Program-made: the position numbers and the translations under genes | Shown: positions 46,288-57,883 of the stretch, one piece after another | How the letters are laid out: each line of letters opens with the position of its first letter | How positions within the stretch are numbered: position 1 is the stretch's first letter | Assembly (NCBI RefSeq): GCF_963169125.1 | Contig: NC_084795.1 | Span: forward strand, 139,613,701-139,677,700 | Origin: Humulus lupulus | Lineage: Eukaryota; Streptophyta; Magnoliopsida; Rosales; Cannabaceae | Length of the DNA stretch: 64,000 bases | Direction of reading: 5' to 3' | Notes under the pieces: generated by a model | What the model was told of the DNA's origin: nothing | Database searches by the model: none | What the model saw: the letters and a program-made list of their open reading frames with translations, nothing else

Positions 46288-46423
46288 CTAGATACAAAAA
46301 ACGTACAATGTTTGTTTAATTTTATTTATAGAATTTATTAATTATTTTTATTTAATTTGTATCATTTTTAAATAAATAAACAATATTATATATATATATA
46401 AAATAACATAAACATATTAAAAG

Positions 46424-47044
46424 TGTTTACCCAGAAATGATTCATGATGACGTGACAAGAATTTATTACATGTGGTTGGCACGTGGCATCGTTAAAGTGA
46501 AGGGATGTTGTTCGCCTATCGACCAGATGTCTATTGCCTCATCAAATCTCACGATTAGATGCGACCAGCCTAGTTGCATGCTTTGGTTTAATTCTTTTAA
46601 AGATATGTAATTTTTTAATAACTACATTTATGATCATTTTTCCTTATTGCCTTGATACACTGATATTATGGATAATTAAGGCCCATTGGCCCATGTAACC
46701 CCCTTGAGCCTATAAATATGCATGAAATGGCTCAAGGAAGAGACTTTTGACTTCTAAACCTTGAACTTGAAGACTCAGAAAGAGAACATAGTATGATTAT
46801 CCACCAAAAAGTTGTAATTCTCCTAAAGCTGGTGAAACTCAAGAACCCTAGTTCTTTGATCACGACATTAGGATTCAACGCCAATAAGTACACTAAGTGG
46901 ACGTAGGTTATTACCACACAGTTGGGGCCGAACCACTATAAATAATTTGTGTCTCCTCTTTACCATTTGATTCTACTCTTGACCTCTGTTTGTTTCATTG
47001 TCGTTATTTTGACTTCGTGTCGTTGACCTAATCGAGGGTCAATA
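46424..47044 (+). mobile_element. 5' LTR of Tat element 2
   Basis: 621 bp, TATA box 46711-46718 in GAGCCTATAAATATG, GTGGACGTAGGTTATTACCA near 46896. Last bases CAATA instead of CAACA. Primer site TGGTGCTTTCATTGAGAG at 47048-47065. Confidence 0.93.
46711..46718 (+). promoter_or_regulatory. TATA box, Tat element 2 LTR
   Basis: TATAAATA after CCCCCTTGAGCC; repeated at 59695-59702 in the 3' LTR. Confidence 0.7.
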
Positions 47045-47093
47045 TTTTGGTGCTTTCATTGAGAGATTAGTCAAGAAGCTTAAAGAAAATCAA

Positions 47094-47672
47094 ATGGCGG
47101 AGACATCCAAGAAAGTTGGACAGGCTGCTGGCGCTGCATCATCTCAACCTCCTCCTCCAAATGTAGTTGAAAATGAACCACGCTTGAATTTTGAAGAGGA
47201 TGAAATGGATTCCGAGACGCTGAGGGTAACACTAGGCGTGTTGCAGGATGAGTTGGCCAGTCTGAGGGCCAATCAGGAAAATGCGGCAGAGACCTTGGCG
47301 CAGCAACAAAGGGAGATCGAGCGTCAGCGCCAGGAGTTAAATGAGCGGCAGGCGGAAATGGACCGTCGGCAGAGAGATGCCACGGCCGCTCTTGAAGCAG
47401 CCATTCAATTGGCCAGAGGGCATGCTGCACCGACTTCTCAACTGGATCAGCCACCAAGTGCGCCACCACAACGGGCCCCAAATCTGAGTCCTCCGATCCA
47501 ACCAGCAAGCCCACAAAGGCCGGAGCAGCCACCTGTTGCTCAGGATGATGTCCCAATTCAGGATCCTGAGCAACAGCCACCTTCTCAGACTGATCATGGC
47601 GATCCCCAGCGCCAGAGGAATAATAGGGTTAGGCAAACGCCCCATAGCCCTAGACGCCCAGGAGAGATATAG
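47094..47672 (+). pseudogene. Tat element 2 gag N-terminus (truncated)
   Basis: 192 codons from MAETSKKVGQAAGAASSQPP to PHSPRRPGEI. Parallel to element 1: Pro-rich start, acidic NFEEDEMD, coiled coil (AETLAQQQREIERQRQELNE), Pro/Gln-rich linker. Unlike element 1 this stretch has no internal stop. A deletion of roughly 2.1 kb relative to element 1 then removes the capsid and zinc-knuckle regions and most of protease, so the frame ends at TAG 47670. Confidence 0.85.
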
Positions 47673-47675
47673 GAC

Positions 47676-48290
47676 CCAGCATATAATGCTATAATTGGAA
47701 GGCCAATCTTGGTCGACCTACGAGCAGTTACCTCGATATGGCACATTGCCATGAAGTTCCCAACCGATGCAGGAATAGGATGCGTATTGGGAATCCAGCG
47801 AGAAGCGAGGGAGTGTTATAACGCCTCAATATCAAAGGCGAGAAAAGGCTGGTCGAGGGAAGCTGCCGGAAAGGAGTTGCAAACGACCAGTGACGTATAA
47901 GCCCAATCAGGTGATTGTGTCACCAAATAGGGTGTTACCCAAAGGGAGGATAGGGATTTGGATCCTCGCTTTGGGGATTTTGATGAAGATATAGGACCCA
48001 TCGAGGACCTTGACGCAACAATGACGCAAATCTGACCAGGGTTGTGAAAGTCAGTAAAAACTTAGAGACAACAACGAAACAAGAACTAGTGGAATTTTTA
48101 AGGAAAAACCAGGAAGTCTTTGCCTGGTCACATAAAGACATGGTTGGAATGGACCCTGCAGTTATTAGCCATGTCCTGAACATAGACAAGAGTTTTCCAC
48201 CAGTACAACAGAAGAGGAGGCTGCTCGACAAAGATAGATCAAAAGCTCTAAAGAAAGAAGTCAAGAAGCCAAAAGAGAATGGATTCATCA
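47676..48290 (+). pseudogene. Tat element 2: protease tail and RT start
   Basis: Resumes with ATAATTGGAAGGCCAATC (IIGRPILVDLRAVTSIWHI), the last protease motif, then the protease-RT linker and RT N-terminus (TTKQELVEFLRKNQEVFAWS; SHVLNIDKSFPPVQQKRRLL). It has small deletions and frame changes near 47900 and 48010. It is cut at 48290 by the chromovirus; the TSD catca lets RT resume at 57884. Confidence 0.85.
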
Positions 48291-50176
48291 TGTAGATTCC
48301 AAGAACTTTACTTAGCTAATTATTTAGTAGTATTATAGTATGTATAGTATTATCTTTGTTACAGTGGATTTTTGGTTCAGACCGGGAATTATTTGGACAC
48401 TCATAGTAGTACTTATAGATTTTCTAAGTTTAACCTATAGTTTAAGAATATTAAGCATAACCTAAGGTTTGATTAATGTGACTGATATTAAGGATTATAT
48501 TTATTATATTATAAGGTTTAGACATCAACCAATAGGATTTTAAGCACATGTTATGAATGGTAATTAAGGATTAAGTATTTTTGAGGATTAAATTAAATAA
48601 GGGTAGGGTCAGTCAGCAACTTTGAATACGTTGAAGGCTTAGTCAAGGCTGTTTACTCCATTCAAACATAGCTAAAAATGTGTAATTTCATGTTTAAATA
48701 TTCAGCGTGTGCCGATATATCGCAGCTATAGGGGGCGATATATCGCAGCACGTAGATACGGAAAACACGAGACGATGCACGGTCGCCTCGAGCATACTGG
48801 CCCAGGCGATATATCGCCTACAGGGGGCGATATATCGCCTCCTCCAGCATAAATTCAAACATTTTTGAATTCTTTTCCTTTCAGCCATTCAAACTCCTCC
48901 ATAAGTCCAGCATCTTTTGAACGAGTCTTCAGCCTCTGCTGAACGATTATTCAAATGATTTTCACCTAAAAAGCCATTATTTTTATTCAAGTAAAATCAA
49001 GATACTTTCATTCCCAAACTCTATAAATAGGACCTAGTACCCAGCCATTATTCACCTTTTGCTCTAAGTTCAGAAGCTGCTAGTGTTAAGTGAGTGTGAG
49101 AGTGTAAACACCTGGTTTGGGAAAATCATAAGCTTAAACATCATAAGCTTATCAAACACTTTGGGAAGTGAGGTTCTATAGTATTTCGGTTAAGGTGTAG
49201 ATTGGTCTTTCAAGTCTTTGAGGTAACCAAAACTCTAGTTCATTTTTGTATTATGTTATTTTCTTTCTCATAGTCTTCTACTCAATCTATAACCTTAATC
49301 TTCATTTTGGTTAGGGAATCTAAGTTCTTGAGCACATAAGTTTCGGTAAGCATGTTTCTCAAATGGTTTAGTCTTTACATCCCTTTCATTTCATCTCCTT
49401 TCTTCTTTAGACTCACTCTTTCTAATGGTTATTAGGAGTGTTCCAAAAGGTCCTAACTCAGTCCACATATCCCGGTAACTTTGGTAAGGAAAATAGGATA
49501 GAATCTATATGTGTATTGCTTATGTGATATGTTATGAAATATGATATGTTATGAATATGTTATGAATGTGTATGTTTGTAGGCTTGGGCTTATGCCCTAT
49601 TTGACTAACAAGACCCCAAAAAGGTTATGGGCATATGCCTACTTAGCTAGTAGGACCCCACTAATCTCATGGGCATAAGCTTGTTTAGTCTATGGGACCC
49701 TAAGTAATAATGGCCATTATAATAAGTGTTATGATATGTCTATACGTTTATTATGAAATTTATGTGTATGACTATGTGTTAGATTTTCCTTGCTGGACAT
49801 TAGGCTCATTCCTTTCTGTTTTATGTGCAGGAAAATAAGTTTTAGAGGCGGTAAGATTCGTGACGCTTAGAGGATGTGTATCGATGGTGAATGGAGTCAA
49901 GGGGCCGAGCGTTATTCGATTCGAGGATGTAGTCTCATTTTACCTTTTTTATGGTTTTACGTGTATTTTCCGCATTTTCTATGTAACTCTTTTCACTTTA
50001 AGTTATTTTTGTTTTAAAGACAATGGGTACCCATATCCTACTTAATTTTATGAAAGTAACCTTTGTTTCTACAAGTTTATAATAAATTATGGTATTTTCG
50101 CAAATGTATGTTTTAGTAAGAATTTGTATGTATAGTTCGATAATGGTCCAAGAGTCTAGATTAGTGGGTCATTACA
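48291..50176 (+). mobile_element. Chromovirus 5' LTR
   Basis: 1,886 bp. Four CGATATATCG palindromes (48713, 48736, 48807, 48828) lie upstream of the TATA box (49022-49029). It ends GGGTCATTACA. A 61-codon frame (49860-50045) recurs unchanged in the 3' LTR but is not credible as a gene. Confidence 0.95.
49022..49029 (+). promoter_or_regulatory. TATA box, chromovirus LTR
   Basis: CTCTATAAATAGGACC; same in the 3' LTR at 56724-56731 and in the related minus-strand LTR at 38081-38088. Confidence 0.75.
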
Positions 50177-50178
50177 GT

Positions 50179-50190
50179 TGGTATCAGAGC
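50179..50190 (+). other. Primer binding site, initiator-Met tRNA
   Basis: TGGTATCAGAGC, the standard complement of the initiator Met tRNA 3' end, two bases after the LTR. Confidence 0.92.
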
Positions 50191-50255
50191 CAACGGTTCC
50201 TTTGCATGAAGTTCTCCTCGATACACACGCTCGAAGCTCCGAATCTGACCGCCAA

Positions 50256-50323
50256 GTAAGTGTTTAAGTTACAAGTTACTTTACTTATGTATATAGCTAA
50301 CAACTTTAGTGTTTATGTTTCAG
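50256..50323 (+). other. Candidate leader intron
   Basis: CCAA|GTAAGTGTTT opens and TTTATGTTTCAG|TTAAG closes a 68-bp AT-rich segment between the primer site and the upstream frame. Removal would delete the ATG at 50315 and leave 50330 as first ATG. 68 bp is near the short limit for plant introns; no transcript evidence. Confidence 0.35.
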
Positions 50324-50329
50324 TTAAGA

Positions 50330-50797
50330 ATGAACGGAGCTTTAACCTACCAAGATATCCGAGCCATTAAGGCCTTAAAAAGAATAAGGGAGCCAAGAAA
50401 CACCGTAGGAGCACTAGAAAAGATCACTCGAAGATTGATCTTGTTCCACAAAGAGATAGGTCACCTTCAAGAGTCTAAGCAAATCATGATGAGAGCTGCA
50501 GAACAATATGTCCTAGTAATTAGGCTTTTAAAAGATTTTCCTTCAGCAATTTTAACTTTAGAAGAAATATGGGAGAATATAAATAATGATGATGACTTAC
50601 AAGCAGCCCTAAGATATTATTCTCTCATACTTAAGTTCACCTATGACTTAGAGTTTCAATTCACTAATGAGCAACAACATAGGACCTTCTTGAATCTTCC
50701 CCGAGGAAATTTTGAGGCTCAAGACAACGATGATTATAAGGAGATATATGACAATATGCTAGATGAAGGATCGGATGTAGAAGATCCCGATTTTTAG
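50330..50797 (+). CDS. Upstream extra ORF of the chromovirus, unknown function
   Basis: An intact frame of 155 codons from ATG 50330 (MNGALTYQDIRAIKALKRIR) to TAG 50795, located between the primer site and gag. A longer variant could start at ATG 50315, which lies in a candidate intron. The product is predicted largely helical: a basic N-terminus (KALKRIREPRN, TRRLILFHKEIGHLQES), a Leu/Ile-rich middle (QYVLVIRLLKDFPSAILTLE) and a very acidic C-terminus (NMLDEGSDVEDPDF). I recognise no domain, zinc knuckle or signal peptide. Most chromoviruses go straight from primer site to gag, so this is an accessory frame. The lack of stops beside a damaged gag suggests recent constraint or simply youth. 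Confidence 0.6.
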   Translation: MNGALTYQDIRAIKALKRIREPRNTVGALEKITRRLILFHKEIGHLQESKQIMMRAAEQYVLVIRLLKDFPSAILTLEEIWENINNDDDLQAALRYYSLILKFTYDLEFQFTNEQQHRTFLNLPRGNFEAQDNDDYKEIYDNMLDEGSDVEDPDF

Positions 50798-51314
50798 AAT
50801 AGTTAGTTTTTGTTTTATTTATTTCTTTGTTCTATGATTGTAATAAGTGAAAATTATTTTTCCAAATTAATTTCATGTTATTTTCATGTATGTGTTTAAT
50901 TCTATTTTCGCAATCATAATAAATACTAAATAAAATGAATAATGACTAAGTTCGGTGAGGGTGGATACAAATCAATGAACCTGGTTTCCTTATTGAGAGT
51001 TAGGGGGCCTTAGTAGTGGGAACGATTTTACTGATCCCAGCCCTCCCTCAATATGGTTAACTTTGGAACAAAGATAAGTTTCGAGCCTGAGAATTAAGTC
51101 ATATAGGATGATTAGAAACACACTTAGAAAATAAAGATGACTTGTTTTTCTAAGTATAGAAACCCACTCTAATAATAAATAAAGACCTATATAATTTTTC
51201 ATAAGAAGTCATAATAAATAGGTCCGAGATATGTTTGTTTTAGAATAAGTTTTGCCTTAGAGCCTATTAGGGTAAGTTCTAACAAGTTCTCAACTGTTAG
51301 AACTTTTGGTGAAG
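50798..51314 (+). other. Spacer between upstream ORF and gag
   Basis: Non-coding, AT-rich. It contains AGTTAGGGGGCCTTAGTAGT and a GGTAAGTTCTAACAAGTTCT stretch just before the gag ATG. No hairpin or splice pair was assigned with confidence. Confidence 0.5.
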
Positions 51315-54300
51315 ATGTCGCTCCGAAGATCTGCACGCACCAACGGAAACGCCTCCAATGTTACTCCAACGACTAATGATGCCCTCCAGTTCGCATAAGA
51401 GGAGTGCGTGCTACTACTAGCCGCAACGCGCCGACACCGTCAGTTGACAACATCGCGGAAATCGCTAGACGGCGACAACAAGTCGAGGAACTCTTGCAGC
51501 AACAACGCCAACAGGCTCAATCTCAGCCTCAGCCTCCGCCACAGCCACAACAGCAGCCACAGCAAATGGCCCCAGCACCCCAACAAGTTGGTCCGTATGG
51601 GGGATGGCCTATGAAGAATTACGCACCGTATCCTATACAGCACGTGGAGCCAGTGTACGAAAGGTTCCGCAAGCAGCACGCTCCGAACTTCGAAGGGACT
51701 ACGGACCCCTTTGAAGCAGAAGAATGGCTGAGGAATGTGGAGCCGATTCTAGCCCACATGAACCTCAGTAATGCGGATCGCATATCCTGCGTCTCGTCCT
51801 TGCTCAAGAAGGATGCCAGGATATGGTGGGATCTGGTCCAGCAATCCCACGATGCTGCCACCATGACGTGGACCCGATTTGTGGAGCTCTTCCACAAGAA
51901 GTACTACAATTTAGCGGTACTTGCTTCGAGAGTTGAGGAGTTCACCAATCTGAAGCAAGGGAATTTAACAGTGGCAGAATATGCTCGTCAGTTCGACCGC
52001 TTAGCCAAGTTCGCGGCAGAGTTAGTTCCAACCGATTATCTAAGGGTGAACAAATTCGTGAGAGGACTCCGACCAAAGATCGAGATGGGGGTGAAGCTAG
52101 CAAACCCGGGAAACACTTCATATGCCGACGTTCTTGAAACGACAATTGAAGTAAAAAGGTTGCAGGCCAACGTAAGCAAAGAAGAAGCCAGTAAGCCGGA
52201 ACCCAAACAGCAGAGCCAACCTCAGGCCAGTCGGAACAACAATCAGTCTAGCAATAGCGGCAACAATCAGTCCAACAACAACGGTAACAGACAGAAGAGA
52301 AGGCATCCTGACAACAAGCAAGCCGACAGTAATAAAAGGGCACGAACAAATAATGGGGGAAATAGGTCGGGCTACGTGGAATACCCGCCATGTGCAAAAT
52401 GTCAGAAGAAGCATCCTGGAGAATGCCGCGCCAACACTAAGGAGTGTTTCAACTGTGGTCAAGAAGGGCATCGTAAGAAAGAGTGTCCTCAGCAAAAGCC
52501 AGAAGGAAAGAAGGACGAAAAGATGGTTCCTGCTCGGGTTTTTGCTTTAACCCAAGGAGATGCGGATGCTAGCAACAAGGTGGTCACAGGTCAGGTTTCC
52601 ATCCTCAATAATTTATGTCATGTATTATTTGATTCGGGAGCCACTCATTCGTATATTTCGTTAGGAATGATAGATAAACTAGACAAACCTAGTGAAAGAT
52701 TTAGAACTAGGTTTGTAACCGAGCTGCCTTCGGGCAAAGTAGTTCTATCATCACGAATTGTACGAGGCGTACCAATCAAGATTGAGGACAAGGAACTAGA
52801 AGGAGACCTGATAGAGCTGGTGATCAAAGACTTCGACGTAATCCTAGGCATGGATTGGCTAGCACGGCATGGCGCAACGATCGACTGCAGACGCAAGAAG
52901 GTGGTGTTCGAGACTCCTGACGGCCAGAAACTGTGCTTCATGGGACAAGCTTCAGGACTACGCACCCCGTTAGTGTCATCTCTCAAAGCTCAGAGAATGA
53001 TGGAGAAAGGATGCCAAGCGTTCTTAGCCAGCATCACGAATGTGGAGAAGGAGACATCACTTAAAGTTGGAGATGTTCGGGTTATACAAGAATTTCCAGA
53101 AGTTTTCCCCGATGACTTGCCAGGATTGCCGCCAACTCGAGAAATAGACTTCACGATAGAATTAGTACCAGGCACCGAGCCTATCTTTAAGACACCATAC
53201 CGGATGGCACCTACGGAACTCAAGGAGTTAAAGACGCAGCTACAAGAACTCCTAGACTTGGGTTTCATTAGGCCAAGCCATTCACCATGGGGAGCTCCGG
53301 TACTATTCGTGAAGAAGAAGGACGGAAGTATACGCATGTGCATAGACTACCGTGAGCTGAATAAAGTAATAATTAAGAACAAATACCCGCTACCTCGAAT
53401 TGATGATTTGTTTGATCAACTCCGAGGCGCGACTGTATTTTCTATGATCGATCTACGGTCCGGGTATCATCAGCTCAAGGTAAAGGGAGAAGATATCCCT
53501 AAGACAGCCTTTAGGACTCGTTATGGACATTACGAGTTCTTGGTTATGTCTTTTGGTCTTACTAACGCGCCAGCCGCGTTTATGGACTTAATGAACAGGG
53601 TCTTCAAAGACTACTTGGATAAATTCGTCGTTGTGTTCATCGACGACATTTTAATTTACTCCAAGGATGAAGAAGAGCACGAGGAACACTTGAGGTTGAT
53701 TTTGACGCGTTTGAAGGAGCATAAACTCTACGCCAAGTTCAAGAAATGCGAATTTTGGCTTTCGCAAGTGGCGTTCCTCGGGCACATCATATCAAAAGAC
53801 GGAGTTGCAGTAGATCCATCGAAGGTAGAGGCCATGAAGGATTGGCCTAGACCGAAGAACACGTCAGAAGTAAGAAGCTTCTTAGGGCTAGCAGGTTATT
53901 ATAGAAAGTTTGTAGAGGGCTTTTCTAAGATAGCCACTCCACTCACCAACCTGACCCGGAAGCAACAAAAGTTTAACTGGAATGATAAGTGTGAGGAAAG
54001 CTTCCAGTTGCTTAAGGATAAGCTTTGCTCAACACCAGTACTTAGTGTCCCAACACCCAAAGACAAGTTCGTTGTCTATTGTGATGCATCAAAGCTAGGA
54101 TTGGGATGCGTGCTGATGTAAAACGACAAAGTGATAGCCTATGCCTCACGTCAGTTAAAGGAGTATGAGCAACGCTATCCAACTCACGATATGGAGTTGG
54201 CAGCGGTGGTCTTTGCGTTAAAAATATGGCGCCATTATCTTTACGGAGAACGGTGGGAGATTTACACGGACCACAAAAGTTTAAAATACTTCTTTACGCA

Positions 54301-56047
54301 GAAGGAGCTCAACATGAGGCAGCGCAGGTGGTTAGAGTTAGTAAAGGATTACGACTGCGAAATCCTATACCACCCGGGAAAGGCAAATGTAGTTGCCGAT
54401 GCGCTCAGCCGGAAAAGCTATGGGAATTTAGCAGCCTTATCCGGAATTGAAAAGCCGCTACAGCAGGAGCTTATCAGTGCCGGAATAGAAGTGGTTATAG
54501 GCAAGCTGGCTAACTTGTCTATCCAATCGAATCTGCTAGAGGACATACGGAATTGTCAGAGACGTGATGAATCCCTAGCGGCACACATGGATGCAGTCAG
54601 AGAAAGCAAGACTACAGATTTCTCAATATCCAGTCAAGGTTTATTGAGATATAAGGATCGGGTATGCGTGCCAGATGATCAAAGTATTAAGAAGACGATC
54701 CTAGAAGAAGCGCACAATACCCCGTACTCAGTTCATCCAGGGTCTACCAAGATGACTCTTGACATCAAGGCAGTCTATTGGTGGCCAGGGATGAAGAAGG
54801 AGATAGCGGAGTATGTATCTAAGTGTCTTGTATGCCAGCAAGTGAAGGCGGAGCATCAGCGGCCTGCAGGATTATTACAACCGCTTAGCATACCGGAATG
54901 GAAGTGGGACGATATAGCCATGGACTTCGTGACAGGTCTGCCAAAGACGAATAAGCAGCATGATTCCGCTTGGATAGTAATAGATAGACTAACCAAGTCG
55001 GCTCATTTTCTGCCTGTTAAGACTTCATATACGGCCGACCAATATGCAGACATCTACATCCATGAGATTGTACGATTGCATGGAATCCCCAAGACAATAG
55101 TGTCAGATAGAGGATCATTGTTTACGTCAAGATTTTGGAGAAGCTTACAGCAAGCCATGGGTACTAAGTTAAGTCTTAGTACAGCTTTCCATCCTCAGAC
55201 AGATGGGCAGTCCGAGCGTACGATTCAGATTTTAGAGGATATGCTACGCGCGTGTATACTTGATTTCGGAGGATCATGGAACAAGTACTTACCACTGATC
55301 GAGTTCTCATACAACAATAGCTACCAGTCGACGATCGGAATGGCACCTTATGAGTTGCTATATGGAAGAAGGTGCCGATCACCGTTGCACTGGGACGAGG
55401 TAGGAGAAAGACAGCTTCTAGGGCCCGAAGCTGTTAGACAAGCTCAAGAAGCAGTAACGCTTATTAGACAGCGTATGCTTGCTGCTCAAAGCCGACAGAA
55501 AAGCTATGCGGATACCAAGCGACGCGATGTGGAGTACCAAGTTGGAGATCAAGTCTTTCTGAAGATATCTCCTATGAAGGGTGTCAAGCGGTTCGGGAAG
55601 AAAGGCATGCTCAGTCCCCGATTCATAGGTCCTTTTGAAATATTGGACAAAGTGGGACCAGTTGCGTATAGACTAGCCCTACCGCCAACACTAGCTGATA
55701 GTCACAACGTCTTCCACATTTCGATGCTACGCAAGTATGTGTCAGACCCATCTCACGTCCTCAAGTACGATACCATAGCGCTCCAGAAAGACTTAAGTTA
55801 CGAGGAACGATCGGTTAGCATCCTAGATAGAGGGATGAAGCAGTTACGGTCCAAGAGCTTTCCTATAGTCAAAGTCCTATGGAGCAATAGTTCTGAATGC
55901 GAGGCAACGTGGGAGTTGGAGGAGGACATGCAAGGCCGGTATTCGGAGTTATTTGGTAAGAAAATTTCGAGGACGAAATTCTTTTTAGTAGGGGAGAATT
56001 GTAGAGTCCAAGAACTTTACTTAGCTAATTATTTAGTAGTATTATAG
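51315..56047 (+). pseudogene. Chromovirus gag-pol polyprotein
   Basis: The likely start is ATG 51315 (MSLRRSARTNG); a one-base loss near 51383 shifts the frame, and the long frame continues from there to 54121. Order: Gln-rich linker; retrotran_gag (about 51640-52150; [20 protein letters not shown]); zinc knuckle [14 protein letters not shown] (52445); protease [12 protein letters not shown] (52627); RT ([20 protein letters not shown] near 53638); RNase H ([27 protein letters not shown]); integrase (HPGSTKM..CLVCQQ; D,D,E at [28 protein letters not shown]); chromodomain-like end ([21 protein letters not shown]). The only stop is TAA at 54119-54121 in RNase H, a C-to-T change by comparison with CAG at the same site in the 33847 element. 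The frame runs into the 3' LTR. Confidence 0.95.
55985..55999 (+). other. Polypurine tract of chromovirus
   Basis: TTAGTAGGGGAGAAT directly before the LTR start TGTAGAGTCC at 56000. Confidence 0.75.
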
Positions 56048-57878
56048 TATGTATAGTATTATCTTTGTCACTGTGGATTTTTGGTTCAGACCGGGAATTA
56101 TTTGGACACTCATAGTAGTACTTATAGAGTTTCTAAGTTTAACCTATAGTTTAAGAATATTAAGTATAACCTAAGGTTTGATTAATGTGACTGATATTAA
56201 GGATTATATTTATTATATTATAAGGTTTAGACATCAACCAATAGGATTTTAAGCACATGTTATGAATGGTAATTAAGGATTAAGTATTTTTGAGGATTAA
56301 ATTAAATAAGGGTAAAGTTTGAATGTTATAGGGTCAGTCAGCAGCTTTGAATACGTTGAAGGCTTAGTCAAGGCTGTTTACTCCATTCAAACTTAGCTAA
56401 AAATGTGTAATTTCGTGTTTAAATATTCAGCGTGTGCCGATATATCACAGCACGTAGATACGGAAAACACGAGACGATGCACGGTCGCCTCGGGCATACT
56501 GGCCCAGGCGATATATCGCCTACAGGGGGCGATATATCGCCTCCTCCAGCATAAATTCAAACATTTTTGAATTCTTTTCCTTTCAGCCATTCAAACTCCT
56601 CCATAAGTCCAGCATCTTTTGAACGAGTCTTCAGCCTCTGCTGAACGATTATTCAAATGATTTTCACCTAAAAAGCCATTATTTTTATTCAAGTAAAATC
56701 AAGATACTTTCATTCCCAAACTCTATAAATAGGACCTAGTACCCAGCCATTATTCACCTTTTGCTCTAAGTTCAGAAGCTGCTAGTGTTAAGTGAGTGTG
56801 AGAGTGTAAACACCTGGTTTGGGAAAATCATAAGCTTAAACATCATAAGCTTATCAAACACTTTGGGAAGTGAGGTTCTATAGTATTTCGGTTAAGGTGT
56901 AGATTGGTCTTTCAAGTCTTTGAGGTAACCAAAACTCTAGTTCATTTTTGTATTATGTTATTTTCTTTCTCATAGTCTTCTACTCAATCTATAACCTTAA
57001 TCTTCATTTTGGTTAGGGAATCTAAGTTCTTGAGCACATAAGTTTCGGTAAGCATGTTTCTCAAATGGTTTAGTCTTTACATCCCTTTCATTTCATCTCC
57101 TTTCTTCTTTAGACTCACTCTTTCTAATGGTTATTAGGAGTGTTCCAAAAGGTCCTAACTCAGTCCACATATCCCGGTAACTTTGGTAAGGAAAATAGGA
57201 TAGAATCTATATGTGTATTGCTTATGTGATATGTTATGAAATATGATATGTTATGAATATGTTATGAATGTGTATGTTTGTAGGCTTGGGCTTATGCCCT
57301 ATTTGACTAACAAGACCCCAAAAAGATTATGGGCATATGCCTACTTAGCTAGTAGAACCCCACTAATCTCATGGGCATAAGCTTGTTTAGTCTATGGGAC
57401 CCCAAGTAATAATGGCCATTATAATAAGTGTTATGATATGTCTATACGTTTATTATGAAATTTATGTGTATGACTATGTGTTAGATTTTCCTTGCTGGGC
57501 ATTAGGCTCATTCCTTTCTGTTTTATGTGCAGGAAAATAAGTTTTAGAGGCGGTAAGATTCGTGACGCTTAGAGGATGTGTATCGATGGTGAATGGAGTC
57601 AAGGGGCCGAGCGTTATTCGATTCGAGGATGTAGTCTCATTTTACCTTTTTTATGGTTTTACGTGTATTTTCCGCATTTTCTATGTAACTCTTTTCACTT
57701 TAAGTTATTTTTGTTTTAAAGACAATGGGTACCCATATCCTACTTAATTTTATGAAAGTAACCTTTGTTTCTACAAGTTTATAATAAATTATGGTATTTT
57801 CGCAAATGTATGTTTTAGTAAGAATTTGTATGTATAGTTCGATAATGGTCCAAGAGTCTAGATTAGTGGGTCATTACA
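56000..57878 (+). mobile_element. Chromovirus 3' LTR
   Basis: 1,879 bp. Only two of the four CGATATATCG palindromes are intact (56509, 56530): two are replaced by one mutated copy at 56438, by a 23-base deletion. Ends GTCATTACA, then TSD catca. Confidence 0.95.
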
Positions 57879-57883
57879 CATCA

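Larger units (their letters stand above)
48291..57878 (+). mobile_element. Young, nearly intact chromovirus (Ty3/gypsy, Tekay-like)
   Basis: 9,588 bp, LTRs 48291-50176 and 56000-57878 (TGTAGA..TTACA), exact TSD catca. The LTRs differ by about 14 substitutions, a 16-base gap in the 5' copy and a 23-base gap in the 3' copy, the lowest divergence in the window. Contents: initiator-Met primer site, an extra upstream reading frame, gag-pol as one frame with protease, RT, RNase H, integrase and a C-terminal chromodomain-like region, and a purine tract. Chromodomain and long LTRs suggest the Del/Tekay clade. Only one frameshift and one stop were found in gag-pol. Confidence 0.95.

Noticed and set aside
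49860..50045. 61-codon frame, identical at 57562-57747
   Set aside because: Identical only because it lies in both LTRs of a young element; no initiation context or domain.
50990..51202. 70-codon minus-strand frame near chromovirus gag
   Set aside because: AT-rich leader sequence, no domain, opposite to the element's transcription.
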